From assembly GCA_050433985.1 (NCBI GenBank), contig JBNPWE010000011.1:1-64000 (forward strand): a DNA stretch of 64,000 nucleotides, in the 5' to 3' direction. This stretch comes from JACIYW01 sp014359745 (GTDB taxonomy: Bacteria > Pseudomonadota > Alphaproteobacteria > Rhodobacterales > Rhodobacteraceae). The notes under the pieces were generated by a model. That model did no database searches. It saw only the letters and a list, made by a program, of their open reading frames with translations, and had not been told where the DNA came from. This document shows positions 52,551 to 61,518 of the stretch, one piece after another. Position 1 is the stretch's first letter. Each line of letters starts with the position of its first letter. The translations under genes and the position numbers were made by a program.

Positions 52551-54211
52551 CACGCGGCTTCCTTCTTCTTGTCGGCGCCGTGTTCGAAATCCTCAAGGAA
52601 TTGCAGAACCTCGGCGCGGTAGGTGTAGTAATCGGGGTGTTCCAGCAGCGCCTTGCGGGTGCGCGGGCGGGGCAGGTTCACATCGACGATCTTGCCGATG
52701 CGCGCACGCGGGCCGTTGGTCATCATCACCACGCGGTCAGCCAGCAGGATCGCCTCGTCCACGTCATGGGTCACGCAGACCGCCGTGACCCTGGTGCGCG
52801 ACCACACCTCCATCAGCACTTCCTGCAATTCCCAGCGGGTCAGGCTGTCAAGCATTCCGAAGGGTTCATCCAGCAACAGCAGTTTCGGCGACAGCGCGAA
52901 GGCGCGCGCGATACCCACCCGCTGTTTCATGCCGTTCGACATATCCTGCGCGGCGCGGTCCATGGCATCGCCAAGGCCCACCCGTTCAAGGTAATATTCC
53001 ACCACGTCCTGCCGCTCGGCCCGGCTGGCGCGGGGATAGACCCGGTCCACCCCGATGGCGACGTTTTCCTTGGCGGTCAGCCAGGGAAACAGGCTGGGCG
53101 ACTGGAACACCACGGCGCGTTCAGGATCGGCACCCTCGACGGCGCGCCCGTCCAGCTTGATCACGCCGCCCGATATTTCGTTGAGGCCCGCCACCATGGT
53201 CAGCACCGTGGATTTGCCACAGCCCGAATGGCCGATCAGGCTGATGAATTCGCCCTTTTTCATCTTCAGGTCGAACCGGTCCACCACGGTCAGCGGCCCT
53301 TGCGCCGTGGGATAGACCTTGGAAAGCTGCGAAAACTCCAGATACTTGTCGTCCAGCGGGCTTTTCGCGGCCTCGGCCCAGGCTTTGGGGGTGCTGTGGA
53401 TCGGCGTGATCTGCGGCAGGTGCCGGGTTTCCGCGACCCGTGCCGCAATGCCCACATCCATCAGGTATTTCGTCACATCGGCGCGCAGCCGCTTGAACGC
53501 CGGATCGCTGTTCATCGAGGTGCGCGACCGGGGCCGGGGGATCGACACCTTGAACGCGGCGCCCAGCGTGCCATCGGGGTTCAGCGGCACGATCCGGTCG
53601 GCCAGCAGGATCGCCTCGTCCACGTCATTGGTGATCAGCACGACGGTTTTCCGGTCAGCCTGCCAGATCCGGGTGATCTCGTCTTGCAGATTGGCCCGTG
53701 TCAGCGCATCGAGCGCCGAAAGCGGTTCATCCAGCAGCAACACCTCGGGGTTCATCGCAAGCGCCCGCGCTACGGCGACCCGCTGGCGCATCCCGCCCGA
53801 AAGCTCTGCCGGGCGCCGCCCCTTGGCATGGCCCAGCCCCACCATGGCGATGAACCTGTCGACCATGGCCGCGCGCGCGGCACGGCTGGCGGATTTGTGC
53901 ACGGCATCGACAGCCAGCGCGACATTGCCCGCCACGGTCAGCCAGGGCATCAGCGAATAAGACTGAAACACCAGCCCCCGTTCCGGCCCCGGCCCGGCAA
54001 TCGGCTGGCCCTTGAACAGAACCTCGCCGCTGTCGGGTCGGGCCAGCCCCGCGATCTGGTTGATCAGCGTGGTCTTGCCGGTGCCTGAAAAGCCCAGGAT
54101 CGCCAGAAACTCGCCTTCCTCGACCGAAAGCGTGATGTTCCTCAGCACCTCCTCGCGGTCCAACCCGGTGCCAAAACCCTTGCAGACATCGCGAAATTCA
54201 AGAATGGCCAT
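52550..54211 (-). CDS. Nitrate ABC transporter, double ATPase subunit (NrtC/NrtD-like fusion)
   Basis: A 553-residue protein with two complete ABC ATPases. The first (residues 1 to about 235) has Walker A GFSGTGKTT, signature LSGGMRQRVAVARAL and Walker B VLLLDEPLSALD. The second (about 300-540) has GHSGCGKST, MSNGMKQRVGIARAF and LLLLDEPFGMLD. The MSNGMKQR form is usual in nitrate/bicarbonate transporters. ATG 54211 follows the permease stop by five bases; the open frame upstream lies over the permease gene and is rejected. It energises nitrate import with NrtA and NrtB. Confidence 0.93.
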   Translation of the reverse strand: MAILEFRDVCKGFGTGLDREEVLRNITLSVEEGEFLAILGFSGTGKTTLINQIAGLARPDSGEVLFKGQPIAGPGPERGLVFQSYSLMPWLTVAGNVALAVDAVHKSASRAARAAMVDRFIAMVGLGHAKGRRPAELSGGMRQRVAVARALAMNPEVLLLDEPLSALDALTRANLQDEITRIWQADRKTVVLITNDVDEAILLADRIVPLNPDGTLGAAFKVSIPRPRSRTSMNSDPAFKRLRADVTKYLMDVGIAARVAETRHLPQITPIHSTPKAWAEAAKSPLDDKYLEFSQLSKVYPTAQGPLTVVDRFDLKMKKGEFISLIGHSGCGKSTVLTMVAGLNEISGGVIKLDGRAVEGADPERAVVFQSPSLFPWLTAKENVAIGVDRVYPRASRAERQDVVEYYLERVGLGDAMDRAAQDMSNGMKQRVGIARAFALSPKLLLLDEPFGMLDSLTRWELQEVLMEVWSRTRVTAVCVTHDVDEAILLADRVVMMTNGPRARIGKIVDVNLPRPRTRKALLEHPDYYTYRAEVLQFLEDFEHGADKKKEAA

Positions 54212-54216
54212 GATGA

Positions 54217-55287
54217 TCACCGATTGTTGGAGAATGTGAAAAACGATTGCGCCGCATACATCAGCCGATCGAGAAGAAAGCCGATGATCCCGATGGTAAA
54301 GACCGCCACCATGATCCGCGCGAGGCTGGAGGATGAGCCGTTCTGAAACTCGTCCCAGATAAATTTGCCAAGGCCGGGGTTCTGCGCCAGCATTTCCGCC
54401 GCGATCAGCACCATCCAGCCCACGCCCAGCGACAGCCGCAGCCCGGTAAAGATCAGCGGCAGTGCCGAAGGCAGGACCAGGCGGGTGATCTTGGTCCATG
54501 TGCCCAGTTTCAGCACCCGGCTGACCGAGATCAGGTCGCGGTCGATGCTTGCCACACCCAGCGAGGTATTGATCAGCGTCGGCCAAAGCGAACACAGCGT
54601 CACCGTGATGGCCGAGGTCAGGAAAGACCGCGAAAACATGCCATCCTGCGTGACATAGACGGCCGAGACGACCATGGTGACGATTGGCAGCCATGCCAGC
54701 GGGCTGACCGGCTTGAATATCTGGATCAGCGGGTTCAGCGCGGCATTGGCCATGGGCGACAGCCCCGCCAGGATACCCAGCGGCACGGCCACGGCGGTGG
54801 CGATCAGGAACCCGAAAAACACCGTCTGCACCGAGGTCCAGATCTGCGCGTAATAGGTGGGCGATCCGGTATAGGGCCGCTCGCGCACCCGGTCGGCCTG
54901 TCCTGCCGCGATCAGGTCGGCATTGCGCGCCGCCTGCCGTTCCAGAAACGCGGCACGGCGCGCCTGTTCGGCCACATGTTCGCCGTGCAGCACAACCGCC
55001 TGTTCCCAGACCTGCGCAGGCCCCGGAATGGCCCCGAGCGAGGTTTCAACCTTTGGCGCCAGCGTGCCCCAAAGCAGCAGAAACCCCAGGATCGCCAGCA
55101 CCGGCACGCCCAGCAACTGCCAGATCTGGCCCGCCTGCGCGCGCGGATTGTCCCCAGCCATGGCGCGAAGCAGCGGCGTGACAAAAGCGAGGCCCAGCAC
55201 CTTGAACCAGCCATCCAGCCGGTTGATACGGGTGAACATCCGGGCGCGGCGGTCGGATTGCCCTTGGGTCGGGTCGATTGCGGTCAT
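54217..55287 (-). CDS. nrtB: Nitrate ABC transporter permease
   Basis: A 356-residue permease. An N-terminal cytoplasmic part and first helix (VPVLAILGFLLLWGTLAP) are followed by a stretch of about 70 polar residues, then the five-helix binding-protein-dependent transport domain: FGFLIATAVAVPLGILAGL, PVSPLAWLPIVTMVV and SLGVGWMVLIAAEMLAQNPG (coupling region). ATG 55287 has CAGGAG eight bases upstream; an ATG at 55314 that overlaps the nrtA stop is also possible. It lies in the nas operon. Confidence 0.92.
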   Translation of the reverse strand: MTAIDPTQGQSDRRARMFTRINRLDGWFKVLGLAFVTPLLRAMAGDNPRAQAGQIWQLLGVPVLAILGFLLLWGTLAPKVETSLGAIPGPAQVWEQAVVLHGEHVAEQARRAAFLERQAARNADLIAAGQADRVRERPYTGSPTYYAQIWTSVQTVFFGFLIATAVAVPLGILAGLSPMANAALNPLIQIFKPVSPLAWLPIVTMVVSAVYVTQDGMFSRSFLTSAITVTLCSLWPTLINTSLGVASIDRDLISVSRVLKLGTWTKITRLVLPSALPLIFTGLRLSLGVGWMVLIAAEMLAQNPGLGKFIWDEFQNGSSSSLARIMVAVFTIGIIGFLLDRLMYAAQSFFTFSNNR

Positions 55288-55313
55288 GTCATCCACTCCT
55301 GCCTGAACGGGCA

Positions 55314-56678
55314 TCAGCCCCGGACCTCTGACCCGATGACAAGCTGCCCGCCCTTGAGGCCGATCGGCAGGCTGTCGATATAGGCGTTGGGCTGGCGCGC
55401 ATCGAAGGGCACGCCGTCGATGGCGTGATCCGCCACGGCGCGGTAGCCGTCGCTGTCAAAGGGAAAGGCATCGGCGGGGGCCAGCCCGTCATCGACCAGC
55501 GATCTTGCCGCATCGAGATAGATTTCCTCCAGAAAAACGCTGTCGGCCACTTCGGCGAACCACTCGTCGGTCTGCGCCTCGGTGATCTGGCCCCAGCGGC
55601 GCATCTGCGTCAGATACCAGACCGCATCGGATTTGTAGGGATAGTTGGCATTATAGCGGAAGAAGACGTTGAAATCGGGCACAGGCCGCACATCGCCCGC
55701 CTCGAATTCAAACGTGCCGGTCATCGAATTGCGCAGCACATCCGCATCCGCGCCCACATAATTGGGACGGCTGATGATCTGCACCGCCTCTTCACGGTTG
55801 GCATTGTCGTTTTCATCCAGCCACATGGCGGCGCGGATCAGGGCGCGGGTCAGGGCGCGCACGGTATTGGGGTTCTCGCGCACGAAATCGGCGCGCAGGC
55901 CCAGCACCTTTTCGGCCCGCATCGGAAAGATATCCAGATCGGTCGCCACCGGCACGCCAATGCCCATCGCCACCGCCTGCTGGTTCCATGGCTCGCCCAC
56001 CGTATAGCCGGAAATCGTGCCCGCCTCCAGCGTCGCGGGCATTTGCGGCGGCGGGGTGACCGAAAGCAGCACCTCGGCCCCGATCTGGCCGGTGGTGTTG
56101 TCGGCGGAATAATAGCCGGGGTTGATCCCGCCCGCAGCCAGCCAGTAACGCAGCTCGAAATTATGGGTCGAGACCGGGAACACCATACCCATGTTGAAGG
56201 CCCGCCCCTGATTGGCAAAGGCATTTAGCGCAGGGCGCAGGGCCCTGGCGGAAATCGGATGGATCGGGCGGCCATCGGCATCGGATGGAATGGCCGGGCG
56301 CATCAACCCCCAGACCTCGTTTGACACGGTCGTGGCGTTGCCGTTCAGGTCCATCACGAAGGGCGTGACGATATGGGCCTTGGTGCCAAAGCCGATGGTG
56401 GCGGCCAGCGCCTGCCCGGACAGCATATGCGCACCCTGCAAATTGCCGTCGATCACCCCGTCAAGCAGAACCTTCCAGTTCGCCTGTGCCTCAAGCGTGA
56501 CGAACAGGCCCTCATCCTCGAAATAGCGCTTCTCATAAGCGATGGCGAGCGGGGCCATATCGGTCAGCTTGATGAACCCAAGGGTCAGATCTTCGGTTTC
56601 GGGGAAACTGTCGGCGTGCAGCGCGGTTGCGCCGACCGCTGCAACAAGCGTGGCGGAAACAAGAAACTTGCGGATCAT
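55314..56678 (-). CDS. nrtA: Nitrate-binding periplasmic protein
   Basis: A 454-residue NrtA/CmpA-family binding protein. The signal peptide is MIRKFLVSATLVAAVGATAL, cleaved near LHA. LGFIKLTDMAPLAIAYEKRY, QANWKVLLDGVIDGNLQGAH and YTVGEPWNQQAVAMGIG are family blocks. It is the first structural gene after the leader with the attenuator hairpins, so its expression depends directly on NasT. No lipobox Cys is seen, so it is probably soluble. Confidence 0.94.
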   Translation of the reverse strand: MIRKFLVSATLVAAVGATALHADSFPETEDLTLGFIKLTDMAPLAIAYEKRYFEDEGLFVTLEAQANWKVLLDGVIDGNLQGAHMLSGQALAATIGFGTKAHIVTPFVMDLNGNATTVSNEVWGLMRPAIPSDADGRPIHPISARALRPALNAFANQGRAFNMGMVFPVSTHNFELRYWLAAGGINPGYYSADNTTGQIGAEVLLSVTPPPQMPATLEAGTISGYTVGEPWNQQAVAMGIGVPVATDLDIFPMRAEKVLGLRADFVRENPNTVRALTRALIRAAMWLDENDNANREEAVQIISRPNYVGADADVLRNSMTGTFEFEAGDVRPVPDFNVFFRYNANYPYKSDAVWYLTQMRRWGQITEAQTDEWFAEVADSVFLEEIYLDAARSLVDDGLAPADAFPFDSDGYRAVADHAIDGVPFDARQPNAYIDSLPIGLKGGQLVIGSEVRG

Positions 56679-56939
56679 GGTCTATCCCCTGCTGTGGACC
56701 GGGTTGTGCGGTCCGGAAAATGAAAAAGCCGCCGACCAGAACACGCAAGGAATGCGCATAAGGGTCAGGCGGCTGTGCCCGGCAAGGTTCGGCTTTGAAC
56801 CTTTGGTATCGCAGGAACGACTTCATCGCCGTTCCGGTCACCGACATGATGCGAGGCTTGCGCCCAAGGTCACAAGGGTTTCCAGCCAGACACCGCCCTT
56901 TTTTGCAGGCGCAGCATCAGAATGCCGGTTTTCTGGGCG
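56679..56939 (-). promoter_or_regulatory. nas operon leader RNA with ANTAR-type attenuator
   Basis: The - strand leader between nasS and nrtA has three ordered structures. P1 at 56835-56814 has an eight-base stem (GGAACGGC / GTCGTTCC) with loop GATGAA. P2 at 56801-56786 has a five-base stem (GGTTC / GAACC) with hexaloop AAAGCC. A terminator follows at 56774-56727. Two small hexaloop hairpins before a terminator are the known target layout for ANTAR proteins; P2 has the A1 and G4 loop bases of that motif, P1 has only G4. nasT, encoding an ANTAR protein, is two genes upstream. Confidence 0.75.
56715..56774 (-). terminator. Leader terminator upstream of nrtA
   Basis: On the - strand AGCCGCC pairs with GGCGGCT, extended by GACC/GGTC with one mismatch, and is followed by TTTTTCATTTTCC. 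It is an intrinsic terminator lying before the nrtA start, so transcription would stop unless antitermination occurs. Confidence 0.8.
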
Positions 56940-58106
56940 CTATGGTCGGTCAGGGTCGAAAATCTGACCGTCGAAAAAAGCGTTCGGGGGCAGAATCATG
57001 GTTCCGCGTTCCGATGCCACGGCGGTTGGGTGATGCAGGCTGCCTTCGATCTTTTCCGATGCGCCGGGCAGGTCGGCCCCGGCGCTGCGCAGATGGGTGC
57101 GGTAAAGATCGGTGCGGCAGACCGCCTTGGCCGATGCGATGCTTGCGGCCATGTCCAGGCCATGATGCCGCGCCAGTTGCGCCCCGAACCATGCCATCTG
57201 TGACCGCCAGGGAAATGTGGCGGCACCATCGAAAAAGCGGATCACGTCGGGCACCCTGCGCAATTCGCCGCGCGGGGAAATCACCATCTCGCCGCGCAGG
57301 GCGCGATCCAGCAATTCGGCCGGGGCATTGGTGTATTCAGGCCGGGCCAATATCTCGGACGCGGTAATCCGGTTTTCCTGAAGGCCAAGCCATCTTGCCG
57401 CGCGCCAGACCGCGCGCATCAGGCAACCGGCCAGGGCATCGTGCTTGCTTACCCAATCGTGGCGCACCGCGAGCACCTTTTCCGGGGCGGCGGCCCATAT
57501 GGCACGGCCGGGCAGCAACAGCGCCCCGGCACCCTGTTCAACCGCAACCGACCCCCAGGGTTCGCCCACGCAAAACGCATCTACCTCTGCTGCCAGCAGG
57601 GCATCGGCCATGCGCGGCGGCGGGATGGTGCACAGTTCATAATCCAGTGCCGCATCGCGCAGCCAGTACCGGACCAGTTCGGCATGGGTCGAAAAAGGAA
57701 AAGGCACGCCAATGCGCAGCGGGCGCGCCATGGCCACCCGCGCCAGAAGCCGCGCGCCCAGAGCGGCGTCATCAAATCCGAAATCATGCCCGATGTCGCG
57801 CAGCCGGTCCGCCAGGGCGGTGGATACCCCCACCACATCGCCATTGATCGACATGACCTGCAAGATATCGAGCCGCGCCACCGCCCCCCCAAGGCCAAGC
57901 GCCATGGCAACGGGCACCGGCGCCAGCATCTGCGCGGCGTCAACCTGCCCCCAAAGCAGCATGTCGCGCAGGCTTGACCAGGACGACGCGCAGCGCAGGT
58001 CAAGCCCCAGCCCCTCATCGGCGGCAAAGCCCATTTCATGCGCCACGGCCAGCGGCGCCATATCGAGCAGCGGCACGAAGCCTATGCGCAGGGGCCGAAG
58101 GTTCAT
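56940..58106 (-). CDS. nasS: Nitrate sensor protein NasS
   Basis: A 388-residue relative of the NrtA binding protein without a signal peptide (starts MNLRPLRIGFVPLLDMAPLA), so it is cytoplasmic. SSWSSLRDMLLWGQVDAAQM and AFCVGEPWGSVAVEQGAG match NrtA positions. In the NasS-NasT system NasS holds NasT until nitrate or nitrite binds. It overlaps the nasT stop (ATGA) and precedes the leader, which fits this role. Confidence 0.9.
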   Translation of the reverse strand: MNLRPLRIGFVPLLDMAPLAVAHEMGFAADEGLGLDLRCASSWSSLRDMLLWGQVDAAQMLAPVPVAMALGLGGAVARLDILQVMSINGDVVGVSTALADRLRDIGHDFGFDDAALGARLLARVAMARPLRIGVPFPFSTHAELVRYWLRDAALDYELCTIPPPRMADALLAAEVDAFCVGEPWGSVAVEQGAGALLLPGRAIWAAAPEKVLAVRHDWVSKHDALAGCLMRAVWRAARWLGLQENRITASEILARPEYTNAPAELLDRALRGEMVISPRGELRRVPDVIRFFDGAATFPWRSQMAWFGAQLARHHGLDMAASIASAKAVCRTDLYRTHLRSAGADLPGASEKIEGSLHHPTAVASERGTMILPPNAFFDGQIFDPDRP

Positions 58107-58678
58107 GACAAAAGCCCCGCCGCCGTGACAAGGGCGCCCGCCACATCCGCAACCTTGCGGCCCTGATCCATGGCGGTTTTGCGCAACAGCGCATAGGCGT
58201 CGTCTTCGCCTATGCCGCGGGCTTTCATCAAAATGCCCTTGGCACGGTCGATCAGCTTGCGCTCTTCCAGCGCGCGGCGCGTTGTATCCAGTTCGGTCCG
58301 CATCCGCCGAAACATCCTGAACCGGGCAATGGCGGCATCCATCACCGCCGCCACCCGGTCGGGTTGCAGGCCGTCCACGACATAGGCCGAAACGCCCGCC
58401 TCGATCGCCTGTTGGGTCAGGTCGCGGCTCGTGCGGTCCACGAAAAACGCCACGGGCCGATCCAGCGGGCCGGATGCCAGGGCCATCTCTTCAAGGGTAT
58501 CGCGCGAGGGGTTGGTCATGTCGATCAGCACGATATCGGGCGCGATGTCACGCAGACGCCGCGCCAGCCCGGTCACCTCGCCCAGCACGGTCACGTCATG
58601 GCCAAGCGGCGACAGGCTGTCGATGACCAGCCTGGCGCGGGCCTCATCGGGTTCGACAACGACGATCTGCAGTTTCAT
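58103..58678 (-). CDS. nasT: ANTAR antitermination regulator NasT
   Basis: A 191-residue response-regulator-like protein. The receiver part has VVVEPDEARARLVIDSL and the central Asp in DIVLIDMTNPSRDTLE. The C-terminal ANTAR RNA-binding domain reads ALEERKLIDRAKGILMKARG, then DDAYALLRKTAMDQGRKVAD. Released from NasS it would bind the leader hairpins and let polymerase pass the terminator. ATG 58678 gives the conserved N-terminus; the upstream in-frame extension is GC-rich non-family sequence. Confidence 0.94.
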   Translation of the reverse strand: MKLQIVVVEPDEARARLVIDSLSPLGHDVTVLGEVTGLARRLRDIAPDIVLIDMTNPSRDTLEEMALASGPLDRPVAFFVDRTSRDLTQQAIEAGVSAYVVDGLQPDRVAAVMDAAIARFRMFRRMRTELDTTRRALEERKLIDRAKGILMKARGIGEDDAYALLRKTAMDQGRKVADVAGALVTAAGLLS

Positions 58679-58934
58679 GGCGATCCGCGGTTTGCCCCAA
58701 AGGCCCCGGCCAGAGGGGTCCGGCCAAGGGCCCTGGATATGCCGGGCGGGCAGTATCCCGAAAGCCACTCAAACCGCCGCGCCCCGCCTTACCCGGCCTT
58801 CGCCCGGTATTTGGGCGATTTTGCCGGATGGTGATCATTTTGGGTGCGCCAGAGTGACGAATGCAGGCGCGTTTGCAACGCCCGCGGTTCCTGCTAGAAG
58901 CCCGTGACATCCGAACACAAGGCCCGCCCGCCCG

Positions 58935-59678
58935 ATGACCGCGCCCGCATCCCCCGATCAAGACGGCATCCTTATCCGCGATCTGTCTTTTGCGGTGGCG
59001 GGCAAAACCATCCTTTCCGGGCTTGACGCGCATCTGACCGAGGCGCGCATCGGCATCGTCGGGCGCAACGGATCGGGCAAGACCACGCTGTTGCGCCTGA
59101 TCGCCGGGCTGATCAGCCCCACCAAGGGGCAGATGCGCATTTTCGGCATCGATCCGGCGCGGGACCGCAAGGCAGCCATCGGCACCGTCGGCCTGCTGTT
59201 TCAGAACCCCGATCACCAGATCATCTTTCCCACGGTCGAAGAAGAACTTGCCTTCGGCCTGCGCCAACAGGGCCGCACCGATGCCGAGGCGCGCGGCCTT
59301 GCCCGCGCGGTGCTGGCCCGCCATGGCCGCAGCCATTGGGCCGGGGCTTCGGTGCAGACGCTTTCGCAAGGGCAGCGGCATTATCTGTGCCTGTTGTCGG
59401 TGCTGGCGATGGGGCCTGCGGTGATCCTGCTGGACGAACCGTTCAGCGGCCTGGACCTGCCGACGCAGGCGCAACTGACCCGTGCGCTGGATGCCCTGCC
59501 GCAACAACTGGTGACGATCACCCATGATCCGGCCCTTGTCGAAGGCTATGACCGGGTCTTGTGGCTGGACAACGGGCGCCTGCGCGCCGATGGGCCCGCG
59601 GGCCCGGTGCTGGCCGCCTTTGGCGCCGAAATGCAACGATTGGGGGATCGCGATGCTGACGCTGACCTGCCCGATTGA
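58935..59678 (+). CDS. bioM: Biotin ECF transporter ATPase BioM
   Basis: A 247-residue ECF-type ATPase. Walker A is GRNGSGKTT, the Q-loop segment is GLLFQNPDHQIIFPTVEEEL (typical of ECF A components), the signature LSQGQRHYLCLLSVLAM and Walker B VILLDEPFSGLD. It powers biotin uptake with BioN and BioY, encoded next. The biotin-dependent carboxylase at 7-10.5 kb would be one consumer of the vitamin. Confidence 0.93.
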   Translation: MTAPASPDQDGILIRDLSFAVAGKTILSGLDAHLTEARIGIVGRNGSGKTTLLRLIAGLISPTKGQMRIFGIDPARDRKAAIGTVGLLFQNPDHQIIFPTVEEELAFGLRQQGRTDAEARGLARAVLARHGRSHWAGASVQTLSQGQRHYLCLLSVLAMGPAVILLDEPFSGLDLPTQAQLTRALDALPQQLVTITHDPALVEGYDRVLWLDNGRLRADGPAGPVLAAFGAEMQRLGDRDADADLPD

Positions 59679-60249
59679 AACCCGCTGGCACCCCGTTCCG
59701 GCCGGGGCGAAGCTGATCGGCCTTGCGGTGGCCACGCTGCTTGTCGTGGCGCTGAGAACGCCGCTGGCCGTGTCGGCGGGCCTTGTCGTAGCGGCCCTTG
59801 TCTATCTGGCCGAGGGCGTGGGTTTTGCCCGTCACGGGTTGCGCATGTTGCGCCCTCTTTGGCCGTTTGTCGCGGTGTTGGCGATCTGGCACGGGGTGAC
59901 GGGGGCCCTGGCCGACGGCGTCGTGATCGGGGCAAGGATGCTGACGGCGGTGGCCCTGGCCAATCTGGTGACGATGACCACCCGGCTTGATGACATGATC
60001 GCCGTAGTCGAACGCGCCGCGCAGCCCCTGGCGCGCCTGGGGCTGGCCCCGCGCACGCTGGCGGTTGCCATCGCGCTGATGGTGCGCTTTACGCCGGTCT
60101 TGTTCGAGAAATACGGTCGGCTTGGCGATGCCTGGAAGGCCCGTTGTGCCCGGCGGGCCAACTGGCGGCTTGTCTTGCCGGGCCTGCTTGTGGCACTGGA
60201 TGACGCTGATCATGTCGCCGAGGCCCTGCGCGCCCGCGGCGGCCTATAG
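59653..60249 (+). CDS. bioN: Biotin ECF transporter transmembrane subunit BioN
   Basis: A 198-residue membrane protein of the EcfT/CbiQ family, starting MLTLTCPIETRWHPVPAGAK at ATG 59653, 26 bases inside bioM. It has four or five helices (LIGLAVATLLVVALRTPLAV, LWPFVAVLAIWHGVTGALAD). The two Ala-Arg-Gly-type coupling motifs are represented by DAWKARCARRANW and EALRARGGL. Confidence 0.92.
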   Translation: MLTLTCPIETRWHPVPAGAKLIGLAVATLLVVALRTPLAVSAGLVVAALVYLAEGVGFARHGLRMLRPLWPFVAVLAIWHGVTGALADGVVIGARMLTAVALANLVTMTTRLDDMIAVVERAAQPLARLGLAPRTLAVAIALMVRFTPVLFEKYGRLGDAWKARCARRANWRLVLPGLLVALDDADHVAEALRARGGL

Positions 60250-60260
60250 GGAGGATACCA

Positions 60261-60803
60261 ATGGAACGCAACGTAAGCCACATCGCACTTTTCGCCGCCC
60301 TGATCGCGGTGCTGGGCCTGGTGCCCAAGATCGACCTGATATCGGGCGTGCCGATCACCGCGCAAACGCTTGGCATCATGCTGGCGGGAACCGTGCTTGG
60401 CGCGCGGCGGGGGGCGTTGGCGGTGCTGTTGTTCCTGCTGCTTGCGGCGCTTGGCCTGCCGATCCTGTCGGGCGGGCGTGGCGGGCTTGGGGCGTTCATG
60501 GGGCCATCGGTCGGGTTCCTCGTCGGTTTCCCGGTGGCGGCCTTTATCGCCGGGCTGATCGTGGAACGCTGGCGGGTGTCAATTGGCATCGCGGCCCTTG
60601 TCGGCAGCCTGATCGGCGGCATCGTGGTGCTTTACGCATTCGGCATCCCCGGCATGGCGCTGATCCTTGGCAAAACCCTGCCCGAGGCGGCGCTGCTTGC
60701 CACCCCGTTCCTGCCCGGTGATCTGCTCAAGGCGGTGCTGGCGGCGCTGATCACGCGCGGTGTGATGGTGGTTCGCCCCGCTGCGCTGATGTCGCGCCCA
60801 TGA
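60261..60803 (+). CDS. bioY: Biotin-binding S component BioY
   Basis: A 180-residue six-helix protein. VPITAQTLGIMLAGTVLGAR, RGALAVLLFLLLAALGLPIL, then GAFMGPSVGFLVGFPVAAFI (BioY GPTxGYLxGF block), and FLPGDLLKAVLAALI near the end. It captures biotin in the membrane. It has its own GGGAGGA ribosome site and overlaps the nitroreductase start (ATGA). Confidence 0.95.
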   Translation: MERNVSHIALFAALIAVLGLVPKIDLISGVPITAQTLGIMLAGTVLGARRGALAVLLFLLLAALGLPILSGGRGGLGAFMGPSVGFLVGFPVAAFIAGLIVERWRVSIGIAALVGSLIGGIVVLYAFGIPGMALILGKTLPEAALLATPFLPGDLLKAVLAALITRGVMVVRPAALMSRP

Positions 60804-61486
60804 CGGGGACAGGCCCCTTCGCCACCCTTGCCGCCGCGCGCCGGTCGGTTCGCGGGTTCCGCCCCGATCCGGTGCCGCGTGCCGTGGTCGAACACCTGCT
60901 GGAAACCGCGCGCACCGCGCCTTCGGGGGCAAACCTGCAACCGGGCAAGTTCACCGCCCTGACCGGGGCACCGCTGCGAACCCTGATCGACGATCTTGCC
61001 GCCGCCATCGAGACCAACCGCCCCGGCGTGAAGCAATACAGCTATTTTCCCGATCCGATGCCCCCGCACCTGAAGGCGCGGCAGCGCGCGGCGGGCTTTG
61101 CGCTTTATGCGGCGCTTGGGATCGACCGGCGCGATCTGGATGGGCGCCGCGCGCAATTTCGCCAGAACTATCGGTTTTTCGATGCCCCGGTCGGGATTGT
61201 CGTTACCATCGACCGCAGGATGGGCGCCGGATGCTATCTTGATCTTGGCATGGCCTTGCAAACCTTCCTGCTGGCCGCGACCGACGCGGGCCTTGCCGCC
61301 TGCGGCATCGGCGCGCTGGCCACTTACGGCGACGTGGTGCATCAAAGCCTTGCCCTGCCCCCCGACGACCTTGTGATCTGCGGCCTGGCCCTGGGCCACG
61401 AAGACACGGCCCATCCCGCCAACAAGACCCGCACCGACCGCGCGCCCCTCGCCGAATACGCCGAGTTTCGGGGCTTTGCCTCCTGA
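60800..61486 (+). CDS. Nitroreductase-family flavoprotein
   Basis: A 228-residue FMN enzyme. The N-terminus RRSVRGFRPDPVPRAVVEHL and ARTAPSGANLQPGKF bind the FMN phosphate, and the C-terminal half has DLGMALQTFLLAATDAGLAA and LALGHEDTAHPAN. It has normal family length. Overlap with bioY makes it the fourth gene of the biotin transport operon; a role in biotin metabolism is not established. Possible substrates are quinones or nitroaromatics. Confidence 0.88.
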   Translation: MTGTGPFATLAAARRSVRGFRPDPVPRAVVEHLLETARTAPSGANLQPGKFTALTGAPLRTLIDDLAAAIETNRPGVKQYSYFPDPMPPHLKARQRAAGFALYAALGIDRRDLDGRRAQFRQNYRFFDAPVGIVVTIDRRMGAGCYLDLGMALQTFLLAATDAGLAACGIGALATYGDVVHQSLALPPDDLVICGLALGHEDTAHPANKTRTDRAPLAEYAEFRGFAS

Positions 61487-61518
61487 CCCCAGCGGTTCGG
61501 CGCGCAGCGCGCGGTCCC

